Under the pieces are notes generated by a model that ran no database searches, was not told the origin of the DNA, and saw nothing but the letters and a program-made list of their open reading frames with translations. This document shows, one piece after another, positions 44,644-52,637 of a stretch of 64,000 nucleotides of DNA. The DNA is from Planctomycetota bacterium (GTDB taxonomy: Bacteria > Planctomycetota > Phycisphaerae > UBA1845 > UTPLA1), in assembly GCA_016235815.1 (NCBI GenBank), contig JACRIM010000048.1:1-64000 (forward strand), read 5' to 3'. Both the position numbers and the translations under genes were made by a program. How positions within the stretch are numbered: the stretch's first letter is position 1; every line of letters begins with the position of its first letter.

Positions 44644-45353
44644 AGTTCCCTGCTTACCAGACACACCGCCACCCCCTGCACCGAAAACTCCCGCGAATCA
44701 TCCACCATCGCCGGCGGCGTCCGCGGATTGTCGCCTCGAAGGATCACAATTCGCTCCCGGCCACGGCGCTCCACGCTCACGCGCTTCAGCGTCGGCCGCC
44801 CATCAACAAGGCATGCACAAATCCGCCCCTGAACAAACTCCGGTTCCACCCCGGGCCGATAGTCCACAAGAATAATGTCGCCCGGCTTCAGCGTCGGCTC
44901 CATCGAATCGAACTCACACCGCAGACAATACCGATCCGGCCGCCACAAATGCCGCAACACCGGAAACATCTCCAACTGTTCCTGCGAATCGCTCGGCGGT
45001 CCGTTCGGTATCGACCCAAACAGCGGCAGCTCACGCGTCTCCAGCGCCTGCGGCGCATCATGCCCCTCGCCTTCGCCCAGCAGCACCGCCTCCGGCACAC
45101 CCAGCGCGACGGCCAGCGCCCGAATCGTGCCCTTACTCGCCGTGCGATCCCCCCGCTCGATGGACGACAAGAACCCCTGATTGACGTTCGCCTTCGCCGC
45201 CAATTCGGACTGCGTCACCTCCAGGTCCCGGCGAAGCTTCCGAATCCGTGCCCCCACGCCAAGCGTTGGCCCGATCTCGTGGTCCAGTTGCCTGCTTCGA
45301 GTCGCCGACTTCTTTTTCGGTTGACGATCCGCTCTCCGAGCCATGAAATCCAT
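44640..45353 (-). CDS. XRE-family repressor with S24 (LexA-like) peptidase domain
   Basis: 237 aa. An XRE helix-turn-helix (about 34-90: RIRKLRRDLEVTQSELAAKA) is followed by a LexA/CI-type domain with nucleophile Ser150 (FDSMEPTLKPGDIILVD) and Lys190 (GRPTLKRV). The region where S24 repressors self-cleave at Ala-Gly reads LFGSIPNGPP, so the bond would be Asn-Gly. It may cut poorly or be a non-cleavable regulator. It is the first gene of an operon with the redoxin fusion and lies 8 bp from the divergent TrkH-like gene. The start could also be the ATG at 45344. Confidence 0.8.
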   Translation of the reverse strand: MDFMARRADRQPKKKSATRSRQLDHEIGPTLGVGARIRKLRRDLEVTQSELAAKANVNQGFLSSIERGDRTASKGTIRALAVALGVPEAVLLGEGEGHDAPQALETRELPLFGSIPNGPPSDSQEQLEMFPVLRHLWRPDRYCLRCEFDSMEPTLKPGDIILVDYRPGVEPEFVQGRICACLVDGRPTLKRVSVERRGRERIVILRGDNPRTPPAMVDDSREFSVQGVAVCLVSREL

Positions 45354-45361
45354 GATACCCC

Positions 45362-47053
45362 ATGAACCCCGCCGCCCTAACTCCACTTCAACTCGGCCTC
45401 ACGCTCCTCGCCTGCCTCGCGGCACTCGTGCGAGATGCCAACACGCAACCGCTGATTCCAGTCTGGATCACGACGCTCATTCAAGCACCCGCCCTCGCCT
45501 TCTGGTTGCACGCTCGCTGGGGCTGGTTCGGCCTCCGCATCCACGCCGAGCGCACGCATCACGGCCCGCTGACCGCACTCGTGTTCGCCGCCGCCGTCGG
45601 CATCGCCGTGTATCGCGGCTCGCTGGATCCATGGAACGTGGTCGTCGCCATCTATCTCGGCGGGCTCGCCTTCTTGGAGTGGGCCAAGCGGCGTTACGAA
45701 TCGCTCGAAGCCGCGATGGACAAACCCGTCGACGCGCTGCGTCTCATCATTCGCCCGTGGATCGTGTGCCTCATCGTCTTGACCATCGGCCTTGCACTCC
45801 CGCTCGCCACCAAATCAAGCGTCCCGGACTATCGCCACAACTTCCTGCTCCACATCCTCAACAGCGCCGTCACCGCGACGAGTTCCATTTGTCTCATCGG
45901 CACCAGCCCCTACAGCATCGCCGATGACTTCTCCCTCTTCGGCCACACCCTGATCATGCTCACCACCCTGCTCAGCGGCATGGCCCTCTCCGCGATCGGC
46001 CTCGCCATCGCCCGGCCGTTTCTCTCGCGACCGTTTTCGCTCAGCGCCATCTGGCAATGGATGATCGGCCTGCAGGCAATCGCAACGCTCGCCCTCGTAT
46101 TCGCATGGAGCACCACCGACGCACCGACCACCCTCGCGCGCCTTGCATGGAGCGCCGTCCACGTCGCCGACGCCACATGGAACACCGGCTACACCCTTCG
46201 CCCCAACGGGATGGCCGACTACCTCGCCAACCCATTCGTCTTCTCGATCATCACTACGCTCGCCATCATCGGTTCCATCGGAATGCCCATCGTCCTCGAT
46301 CTCATCTTGCCGCGGCGCCGAGATACAGACGCCGCGCCCTGGAAACCCTGGAAGCGCCTTCCCAATTGGGAGGCCGGCGCAGCGTTCCTCTTGCTGCTCG
46401 GCGTCGCCGGATTGCTCTTCCTTTTCGAAACGCGCGGATTCCTTCCGGAGAATCTCGCCTCCAGCCGCCCATTCGATCTCGGCTCCCCACAAGTGCCGCT
46501 CCGCGAAGAAGCGCAGCACGCCCCGCGCTGGCGCATGGCGGTCTTCGTCTCTGCCACGCTCCGCTCCACCGGTCTGCAGAGCATCCCACTGGTCGAAGGC
46601 ACCATCTCCTGGCCCAGCTACGCCGTCCTCCTCGTCGGCATGATCGTCGGCGGATCGGCCATGGGTGTCGCCGGCGGATTGCGCTCCAGCGCCTTCGTGC
46701 TCGGCGCACTGTGCCTCGTCCACCCGCGCCGAATGTGGAGCAATGAAGAAAACGCTGTCCGATGGCGAACACTACGAAGACTCGCGACATTAATCGTGGC
46801 ATATCTTCTGATCGCCGGCGCGGGCATCCTCGTCATGTATACATGCACCGCCGGCACCGCGCACGAACTCATCTTCGACACGATCGCCTCTTTCACCGGC
46901 GTCGGCCTCTCAACAAGCCTGTCGCTTCATTTGACGTGGATCGGTAGCCTGACGATGATCGGCCTGATGGTCGTGGGATGGTGGTATCCACTCCTGATCT
47001 GGTCGCGGATCGCCGACGATTTTGCATCGCTGTCGCCGCAAAGGAATTCATGA
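45362..47053 (+). CDS. TrkH-like cation transporter subunit (divergent)
   Basis: 563 aa, about twelve hydrophobic segments. Degenerate versions of the TrkH/KtrB pore segments can be seen: SAVTATSSICLIGTSPYSIA, SATLRSTGLQSIPLVEG, GGSAMGVAGGLRSSAF and IASFTGVGLSTSLSLHLTW. Some canonical Gly filter positions are replaced, so K+ selectivity is not assured. No TrkA/KtrA partner is adjacent. The ATG lies 8 bp from the divergent repressor's start and has no Shine-Dalgarno. The stop overlaps the next gene's start (ATGA). Confidence 0.75.
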   Translation: MNPAALTPLQLGLTLLACLAALVRDANTQPLIPVWITTLIQAPALAFWLHARWGWFGLRIHAERTHHGPLTALVFAAAVGIAVYRGSLDPWNVVVAIYLGGLAFLEWAKRRYESLEAAMDKPVDALRLIIRPWIVCLIVLTIGLALPLATKSSVPDYRHNFLLHILNSAVTATSSICLIGTSPYSIADDFSLFGHTLIMLTTLLSGMALSAIGLAIARPFLSRPFSLSAIWQWMIGLQAIATLALVFAWSTTDAPTTLARLAWSAVHVADATWNTGYTLRPNGMADYLANPFVFSIITTLAIIGSIGMPIVLDLILPRRRDTDAAPWKPWKRLPNWEAGAAFLLLLGVAGLLFLFETRGFLPENLASSRPFDLGSPQVPLREEAQHAPRWRMAVFVSATLRSTGLQSIPLVEGTISWPSYAVLLVGMIVGGSAMGVAGGLRSSAFVLGALCLVHPRRMWSNEENAVRWRTLRRLATLIVAYLLIAGAGILVMYTCTAGTAHELIFDTIASFTGVGLSTSLSLHLTWIGSLTMIGLMVVGWWYPLLIWSRIADDFASLSPQRNS

Positions 47054-48138
47054 CACGTCTCCGTTCATCTTCAAGACGCTTCGCGTTCGTCACACTCGCG
47101 CTGGCCGTGCTCACCGGCTGCCCCGCCAAGCCCGCCGATCAACCCACCGTTCGCGAGCGTTCGCGCGTCTCCATCGTCCGCGATCGGCCCGGCGACGTGC
47201 GCTGCGACGGCATCGGCCCCCTTCGCGGTTTCGCCAAGGGCCGGGACTGCACCTTCATGCACTGCCTCGAACTCGTCCTCGAAGCCTCAGGCCGCAAGAT
47301 CAACTACGACGAACTCATGGGCCTGTCCGGCATGGCCTTTCGCACCCAGTTCCGCACCGATCACTGGGATGTCGGCAACCCCGACCCGCTCGCCGGCGAA
47401 CCCGTCCTCGACATTCTCTTTCCCGCCATCGGTTGGGAGTACGAACTCCGCATCGTGAAGCAGGAAGACTACGCCGAGAAAGATGCGCTGTATCGCGCGG
47501 TCGCCAAGAGCATCGACACCGGTATCCCCGTCCTCGCCGCCAACATCATTCCACCCGAAGACTGGGGCCTCATCGTCGGCTATCGCGGCCCGCGCACCTG
47601 GCTCTGCCGTTCCTACAATGGCGACGCAGAAACCTCCGACAAACCCGCAACCGGCTGGCCGACTGCCACGCTTTTTCTGACAAGTAAAAAGTCTCGTCCC
47701 GACCCCCGCAAGATGCACTTCGAATCCATTCGCCGCGCGATTGAGATGTTCGATCGAAAGGCCGGTGGTTCGAACCTGATCGGCAAGAAAGCCCTCGAAG
47801 CCTGGGCCGAGGCCCTGCGCTCGCCGAAGGATCGCACCTACATCCACGCAAACTTCTGGACCTACGTCAGCCTCATCGATGCCCGCGGCGCGGCCGTGCG
47901 CTACCTCCGCATGATCGCCAAGGACTACGGCTCACGCGACCTTCACATCGGCATGGCCGCTGACTATTACGACAGCGAAGTCCGCCTCCTGCTCGACGGC
48001 ATGAACAACGTCCCCGCCGAACACACCTTCCCCGTCGGCCTCCCCCCCGCCGAATATCGCAGCAAACAAATCGACACCCTCCGCCAGGCAATCGCCCTCG
48101 AAGAAAAGGCCGTCGAGTCGCTCAAGAAGGCGCAATGA
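47050..48138 (+). CDS. Lipoprotein with BtrH/C39-like papain-fold region
   Basis: 362 aa. The signal peptide MTRLRSSSRRFAFVTLALAVLTGC has its lipobox Cys at 24. Residues about 72-220 (GRDCTFMHCLELVLEAS, DELMGLSGMAFRTQF, WGLIVGYRG) resemble the BtrH N-terminal/C39-like cysteine-peptidase fold. In that fold a Cys near the start of a helix and a later His act together. Here the Cys is in GRDCTF, and the expected His in the third motif is not evident, so catalysis is doubtful. The C-terminal 140 residues are helical. It is translationally coupled to the TrkH-like gene. Confidence 0.6.
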   Translation: MTRLRSSSRRFAFVTLALAVLTGCPAKPADQPTVRERSRVSIVRDRPGDVRCDGIGPLRGFAKGRDCTFMHCLELVLEASGRKINYDELMGLSGMAFRTQFRTDHWDVGNPDPLAGEPVLDILFPAIGWEYELRIVKQEDYAEKDALYRAVAKSIDTGIPVLAANIIPPEDWGLIVGYRGPRTWLCRSYNGDAETSDKPATGWPTATLFLTSKKSRPDPRKMHFESIRRAIEMFDRKAGGSNLIGKKALEAWAEALRSPKDRTYIHANFWTYVSLIDARGAAVRYLRMIAKDYGSRDLHIGMAADYYDSEVRLLLDGMNNVPAEHTFPVGLPPAEYRSKQIDTLRQAIALEEKAVESLKKAQ

Positions 48139-48183
48139 TCGCGCCGCCCCGTACCCCATTTTCTGCTTATCGAATGGAAAAAC

Positions 48184-48256
48184 AGCCGCCGATCGGACTC
48201 GAACCGATGACCTGCGGTTTACAAAACCGCTGCTCTACCAACTGAGCTACGGCGGC
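48184..48256 (-). tRNA. tRNA-Thr (anticodon UGU)
   Basis: 73-nt cloverleaf on the minus strand. The acceptor stem GCCGCCG/CGGCGGC is fully paired. The D arm has GTAGCTCAGTTGGTAGAGC. The anticodon stem GCGGT/ACCGC encloses TTTGTAA with anticodon TGT. The T arm contains GGTTCGAGTCC. The discriminator base is U and no CCA is encoded. Confidence 0.95.
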
Positions 48257-48410
48257 AAAGGTCACGCATCGCCCACAAGCGCCGGAAAGAGTTATCGGCG
48301 GAGTCGCGGAGTGTAACCAGCCACAACGCCAAAGCTTACACGCATTTCGGCACAGGTCAAGAATTGGAAGCGTCCGAAGGCAGTGGACGGGGCAGTGGCG
48401 ACTTATGAAA

Positions 48411-48440
48411 TATCGGAGACGACCTCCGAATTTTCCGATA
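48411..48440. promoter_or_regulatory. Inverted repeat upstream of DUF4143 ATPase B
   Basis: TATCGGA (48411-48417) and TCCGATA (48434-48440) form a 7-bp inverted repeat with a nested GGAG...CTCC, ending 12 bp before the preferred ATG (48453). Position mirrors the 15-bp palindrome ahead of ATPase A, but the match is much weaker. Confidence 0.3.
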
Positions 48441-48452
48441 CCATTCTACGTC

Positions 48453-49604
48453 ATGGTCCTCCGAGAACGAAACACCGTCACCGTCCAACAACTGCTTCGC
48501 CGGTTTCCCGTCGTCGCAATCCTCGGCGCCAGACAGGTCGGAAAGACGACGTTGGCACGGGATTTGATGAGACAATACAAAGGACCCGGCGAGCGATTCG
48601 ACCTGGAAGACCCGGCCGACCTCGCCCGACTCTCAGACATCAAGCTGGCGCTCAGTCCCCTCAGGGGACTAGTCGTCATCGATGAAATCCAAAGGCGACC
48701 CGACATCTTTCCGGTCCTTCGCGTCTTGGCGGACCGGCGCCCGATGCCGGCGCGCTTCCTGGTGCTCGGGAGCGCGGCGCCCGAATTGCTGCGGCAATCA
48801 TCCGAATCGCTCGCGGGGCGAATTGCATTTCATACGCTCGGCGGCTTCGACCTCGGCGAAGTGGGAATCACGAAGATCGAACCGCTCTGGCTTCGCGGTG
48901 GATTCCCCTTGTCATTTCTGGCGCGATCAAACGACGCCAGTTTCGAGTGGCGACAGAACTTCATCCGTACGTTTCTTGAGCGCGATGTGCCCCAACTGGG
49001 GATACGCGTGCCCGCCACAACCCTGTCGCGCTTTTGGTCGATGCTCGCGCATTATCATGGCCAGGTATGGAACAGTGCCGAATTCGCCCGCTCGTTCGGC
49101 GTCAGCGACAAGACCGTTCGGCATTACCTGGACACTCTGCACGCCGCACAAGTCCTGACGGTTCTTCAACCGTGGTTTGAGAATATTCGCAAGCGCCAGG
49201 TCAAATCGCCCAAAGTATACGTGCAGGACTCCGGCGTGCTGCACGGCCTACTCGACATCCGCAATAATCGCGACCTTGAAAGGCATCCAAAAGTCGGCGC
49301 GTCGTGGGAGGGCTTTCTCGTGCGACAAGTCATGGAGTTGCTTGGGGCATCCAGCCAGGAATGTCACTTCTGGGCCACACACTCAGGCGCCGAACTTGAC
49401 TTGCTTTGGATTCGAGGCCGTATGCGATGGGGCTTCGAGTTTAAGCGCACTTCCTCGCCCCAACTCACGCCGTCGCTCATCACGGCAATCGAAATGTTGA
49501 AGCTCCAGAAGGCGTTCTTGGTTCACGCCGGGGAGAAAACCTTCCGCTTGAATAAGCAAGTAACCGCCGTCGCCGCCACGCGCCTCCTGAGCGACATTGC
49601 CTAA
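48453..49604 (+). CDS. AAA ATPase with DUF4143 domain (copy B)
   Basis: 383 aa. Walker A GARQVGKTT (25-33) and Walker B LVVIDEIQ belong to the AAA domain. FLVLGSAAPELLRQ is the sensor strand and LAGRIAFHTLGGFDL is typical of the family. A winged-helix segment (NSAEFARSFGVSDKTVRHY) and the C-terminal nuclease-like part (SGAELDLLWIRG, WGFEFKR) follow. Distant paralogue of the gene at 32452-33678. The frame extends to an ATG at 48405, but family members begin close to the position of 48453. Its last 4 bp overlap the end of the convergent aldolase gene. Confidence 0.83.
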   Translation: MVLRERNTVTVQQLLRRFPVVAILGARQVGKTTLARDLMRQYKGPGERFDLEDPADLARLSDIKLALSPLRGLVVIDEIQRRPDIFPVLRVLADRRPMPARFLVLGSAAPELLRQSSESLAGRIAFHTLGGFDLGEVGITKIEPLWLRGGFPLSFLARSNDASFEWRQNFIRTFLERDVPQLGIRVPATTLSRFWSMLAHYHGQVWNSAEFARSFGVSDKTVRHYLDTLHAAQVLTVLQPWFENIRKRQVKSPKVYVQDSGVLHGLLDIRNNRDLERHPKVGASWEGFLVRQVMELLGASSQECHFWATHSGAELDLLWIRGRMRWGFEFKRTSSPQLTPSLITAIEMLKLQKAFLVHAGEKTFRLNKQVTAVAATRLLSDIA

Positions 49605-50326
49605 TACCGCTCATCACCCCGAACCACCCGCGTCGGAAGCACCGTCCCCGGCGGCAAACACGTCCCCGAAACATCCGACGCCTTCCCCAGCCCCAACTGC
49701 TCACGCAGCGCCGCCAGCTTGGCAATCTCCTCCGGCGGCAGATCGCGCGCCGTCCCAAGCTGATGCGCCATCAACATCACATGCGCCCCATGCTCCAGCT
49801 TTTCCAGCTTGAAAAATGCGTCCTTCAACGTCTTGCCCACCGTGATCGACCCGTGCCGATCCAGAACCAGCGCATCGAACTTCTTGATCAGATCGCGAAT
49901 CACCACCGCCCCCTCTTCCGTCGCCGGCGTCGCGTAACTCGTGATCGGCACCTGGCCAAACGCCAGAATCACCTCCGGCAATGAGCACTGCGAAAACGTC
50001 AGCCCCGCCACCGTGAACGCAATCACCGTCGGCGGATGCGCGTGAATCGCCGCCTGCACGCCCGGCCGCTCCGCATACGCCGCGATGTGCATCCATCGCT
50101 CGCTCGACGGCCGCCCCTGTCCGCCGATCGCCCGGCCCGCCATGTCGATCCGTACAAAATCGTTCGGCTCCAACATGCCAAGACACGAGCCGCTTGGTGA
50201 AATCAAAAACGTGTCGCCCTGCACGCGTGCCGAGATATTCCCATCCGTGCCCGCCACCAATCCGCGGTCATAGACGCGCCGCGCAATGTCGGCCAGCTCT
50301 CGACGAAGTTGATACTCGCTGCTCAT
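49601..50326 (-). CDS. Class II aldolase/adducin family protein
   Basis: 241 aa. Motifs of the fuculose-phosphate aldolase fold: VAGTDGNISAR near the N-terminus binds phosphate, AIHAHPP carries two zinc-ligand His residues, and VLDRHGSITVG supplies the third. A catalytic Glu candidate lies in the SLPEVIL region. It would cleave or epimerise a sugar phosphate (fuculose, ribulose or a methylthioribulose type); no pathway partner is adjacent. The frame extends upstream to 50365, but the ATG at 50326 fits the family length. Confidence 0.85.
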   Translation of the reverse strand: MSSEYQLRRELADIARRVYDRGLVAGTDGNISARVQGDTFLISPSGSCLGMLEPNDFVRIDMAGRAIGGQGRPSSERWMHIAAYAERPGVQAAIHAHPPTVIAFTVAGLTFSQCSLPEVILAFGQVPITSYATPATEEGAVVIRDLIKKFDALVLDRHGSITVGKTLKDAFFKLEKLEHGAHVMLMAHQLGTARDLPPEEIAKLAALREQLGLGKASDVSGTCLPPGTVLPTRVVRGDERY

Positions 50327-50377
50327 GAGTGTGGAAATGTCCTCGGACGATGGCGAACTGCCCACTATCTTACGGCC

Positions 50378-51040
50378 TCACCGCCGCCCGGCCAAAGTGT
50401 CGCGCCCCGCCGTCGCCGGGCTGGGCTGCATATACCATGCCATGCGATTCGGACAATCCCCCGGCGGCGGCGTGAAACCCGCATCGCGAAGACGATCCGC
50501 CGCCCATGTCGCGCAGTTCCGCCCATATTGCCAATTGCCTAATTGGTAGGCATCCGACTCGTGTGCCTTGATCGACCCCTCCAGCAGCGCGACGGTCTTC
50601 GGCGACGCTCGAAACCGTAAAACCCGCGAATACGGCCGCGTCGAATCATCCAGAACGAACCCTTCCACCGGGGCTGCCAGTGGATTCAAATAATCCAGCC
50701 GATCCACCTCCGAACACTTCGTTCGAAATCCCACCGCCATGTTCGGCGTCTTGATGAAAATGTGCCCGCCCTGTGCATCCGGCCCGGTCTGAGCCCGAAG
50801 TTCGACGCACATCAACTCCTTTGGTCTGCACAATCGACACGCATCGTCCCGTACATATCCCTTCGGCAACCCGCACATCCCGAGACTTCGCATCGGGCAA
50901 TCCTCGAACGGCAATGCCGGTTCATCCACCGGCGGCGGGCCATACAACTCATCAAATCCCACGATGACGAGCGAAAACGCAGGCGGAAACAGCGCGACAC
51001 TGAGCATCACGCTGCGAAGAGTATGAAAAAGAATGGCCAT
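50378..51040 (-). CDS. Exported protein of unknown function
   Basis: 220 aa. One N-terminal hydrophobic segment (about 8-30) is a signal peptide or anchor. Cys residues are frequent in the first third (PMRSLGMCGLPKG, DDACRLCRPKELMC). Near the C-terminus, QYGRNCATWAADRLRDAGF resembles the Cys-helix of papain-like or transglutaminase-like folds, with Cys in NCATW. A partner His is not obvious. No family assigned. Confidence 0.6.
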   Translation of the reverse strand: MAILFHTLRSVMLSVALFPPAFSLVIVGFDELYGPPPVDEPALPFEDCPMRSLGMCGLPKGYVRDDACRLCRPKELMCVELRAQTGPDAQGGHIFIKTPNMAVGFRTKCSEVDRLDYLNPLAAPVEGFVLDDSTRPYSRVLRFRASPKTVALLEGSIKAHESDAYQLGNWQYGRNCATWAADRLRDAGFTPPPGDCPNRMAWYMQPSPATAGRDTLAGRR

Positions 51041-51143
51041 GTCGATTCGCCCTGATGTCTCTCTACATCGGCCGACATGAGTGGACGATTCTGCCCCACC
51101 GTCTTCCTGCCGTGCGCGGAATTGATTCTCGGACGCGGGCGAA

Positions 51144-51899
51144 CTACTTCAACAACTTCTCGATCTCGGCCATCGTCTCCGCCGGATCGACGCGCAATTG
51201 CACGTGCGACGAGATATACCGCCACGCCACCTTCCCGTTCTTATCAATCAAAAAGTTCGCCGGCAGCGCAATCTCCCCGCGACCCATCGGTTCGTGAAAT
51301 AACAGGCCGTACTGTTTGATCACCTTCGCGCCTTCATCCGACACGATGTCGAACGGGATCTTGTATCGCTCCACCACCTTCTTCGAATCCTTCGTCGAGT
51401 CCGCGCTCACCGCGATCACCGCCCCGCCCGCATCCTTCAACTTCCGACTTACGTCTCCGAGACCCCGGAGCTCTGAGATGCAAAGCGGTCACCAATGCCC
51501 GCGATAAAAGACAAGCAACACCGGCCCCTTCCCTTTGTACGATGAAAGCGTCACCGGCACGCCGTCCTGATTCGGCAGCGTAAAATCAGGCAACAAGTCC
51601 GACGTCCGCGCAATCGCCTCCGCCTCCGGGAGCTTCATCAGTATCGTCAGCGATCCGATCAGCCCCAACCCGACAAACGCCGAAACCCCCGCGGCAATAA
51701 TCGTCCCCTTCGACCGCCGCTTCACCACGCCCCACACGGCCATCGCCATGCCAACGACCACCAACGCAATATTCGGCGCCGCCGTGTTGCGAATGAACGG
51801 AATATCCGTCAACAGAAAATACGACACCCCGCCCACTGCGGTAACGATCATGCCGTAGACACTGAGTTTGATGGAGGGTTTCTTAATGGGCTGATCCAT
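51144..51899 (-). CDS. Probable selenocysteine-containing redoxin (AhpC/TSA-like) with in-frame UGA
   Basis: 251 codons. Two membrane helices (about 11-60) precede a peroxiredoxin/thioredoxin-fold domain (LLPDFTLPNQDGVPVTLSSY). At LVFYRGHW the frame meets TGA (51491-51489) and continues in the same frame with PLCISELRGLGDVSRKLKDA, AVIAVSADSTKDS and LPANFLIDKNGKVAWRY. The TGA is residue 137, where homologues have the catalytic Cys (HWCPxC), giving U-x-x-C. Bases 51470-51455 form a SECIS-like hairpin. Sec incorporation is the simplest reading; a nonsense mutation is the alternative. The ATG at 51899 has AGGTG six bases upstream. A stand-alone start at Met 51440 would lack the active site. Confidence 0.82.
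51455..51470 (-). promoter_or_regulatory. Bacterial SECIS-like hairpin
   Basis: On the minus strand, CTCCG-GGGTCT-CGGAG gives a 5-bp perfect stem with a six-base loop GGGUCU. It starts 18 nt after the in-frame UGA, with the loop 23 nt away. E. coli fdhF has the loop AGGUCU at a similar distance, and the GU in the loop contacts SelB. Both loop sequence and spacing fit. Confidence 0.7.
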
Positions 51900-51968
51900 T
51901 GTTGCACCTCGCGCCGCGCCAAAACCTCGCGCACGTCTCGTCATTCATCGGACTCTAATGATATCGAC

Positions 51969-52058
51969 GGCCGGGCTTCAGCCGGCCAGTCTTTGCCACC
52001 AGCTTTAGCTGGTGGAAAGGGCCACCTTTGCACTTCTTCAGCCGGACTTCAGCCGGCT
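51969..52058. repeat. Cluster of three REP-like palindromes
   Basis: GGCCGG-GCTTCAG-CCGGCC (51969-51987), CCACCAGCT-TT-AGCTGGTGG (51996-52015) and AGCCGG-ACTTCAG-CCGGCT (52040-52058). The arm sequences differ while the CTTCAG/CTTTAG centre is kept. They lie between the divergent redoxin and CsaA-like genes. Confidence 0.75.
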
Positions 52059-52136
52059 TTGAAGCGTTGCCAATCGCATCATAGCGCCAAGCCCCGCCTT
52101 GTCGAACCAGCCTCCGCGCTCTACCCTGCCCCCATC

Positions 52137-52493
52137 ATGAGCGACCAACCCCCAGCCATCCCAGCAACGATTACCTTCGACGACTTCGCGAAAATCGACC
52201 TCCGCGTCGCCCGAGTCCTTGAGGCCAAACCGCACCCCAACGCCGACCGTCTGCTCGTGCTCAAAGTCGACCTCGGCACCGAACAACGCCAGATCGTCGC
52301 CGGCATCCGCGGCTACTACGAACCCGAAGCCCTCGTCGGCAAATCCGTCATCGTCGTGGCCAACCTCGCCCCGCGCACCATGCGCGGCGAAGTAAGCCAG
52401 GGCATGCTCCTCGCCGCCTCCAACGACGACCGCTCCCAAGTCATCGTCGTCACCCCCATGGCCGACATCGCCCCCGGCGCAAAGGTGTCTTAA
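52137..52493 (+). CDS. Stand-alone tRNA-binding (EMAP-II/CsaA-like) domain protein
   Basis: 118 aa. An OB-fold tRNA-binding domain over its whole length: FDDFAKIDLRVARVLEAKPH, ADRLLVLKVDLG, RQIVAGIRGYYEP and VGKSVIVVANLAPRTMRG, with SQGMLLAAS. This matches the C-terminal domain of methionyl-tRNA synthetase as a separate protein. It may act in trans with MetRS or as a CsaA-like chaperone. Confidence 0.85.
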   Translation: MSDQPPAIPATITFDDFAKIDLRVARVLEAKPHPNADRLLVLKVDLGTEQRQIVAGIRGYYEPEALVGKSVIVVANLAPRTMRGEVSQGMLLAASNDDRSQVIVVTPMADIAPGAKVS

Positions 52494-52507
52494 TTGTTCT
52501 CATTTAG

Positions 52508-52525
52508 CCGGCGGGCTTGCCCGCC
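52508..52525. repeat. REP-like palindrome CGGCGGGC-TT-GCCCGCCG
   Basis: Perfect 8-bp arms with a 2-nt loop, 14 bp after the stop of the CsaA-like gene. It could end that transcript, but no T-run follows. Same style as the palindromes at 51969-52058. Confidence 0.6.
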
Positions 52526-52555
52526 GCGTCGTGACACGTCGCGTGGATTGCGGCG

Positions 52556-52599
52556 CCTACGCCAACAAATCCAACATCTCCTCATTCATCCGATCCACC
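52556..52599. repeat. 44-bp direct repeat, copy 1
   Basis: Matches 53457-53500 with one mismatch in 44 bp. It corresponds to a duplicated 3' end (codons for VDRMNEEMLDLLA plus stop, minus strand) of the small gene at 53458-53712, here without the rest of that gene. Confidence 0.85.
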
Positions 52600-52637
52600 A
52601 TTACAAGTTCCAAATGATATGATATCCTCGGTGGCTC

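Noticed and set aside
51489-51491. Premature stop making a truncated membrane protein and a separate 98-aa redoxin fragment
   Set aside because: Both parts are in the same frame, the missing residue is the catalytic Cys position and a SECIS-like hairpin follows, so a single recoded gene is the better reading.
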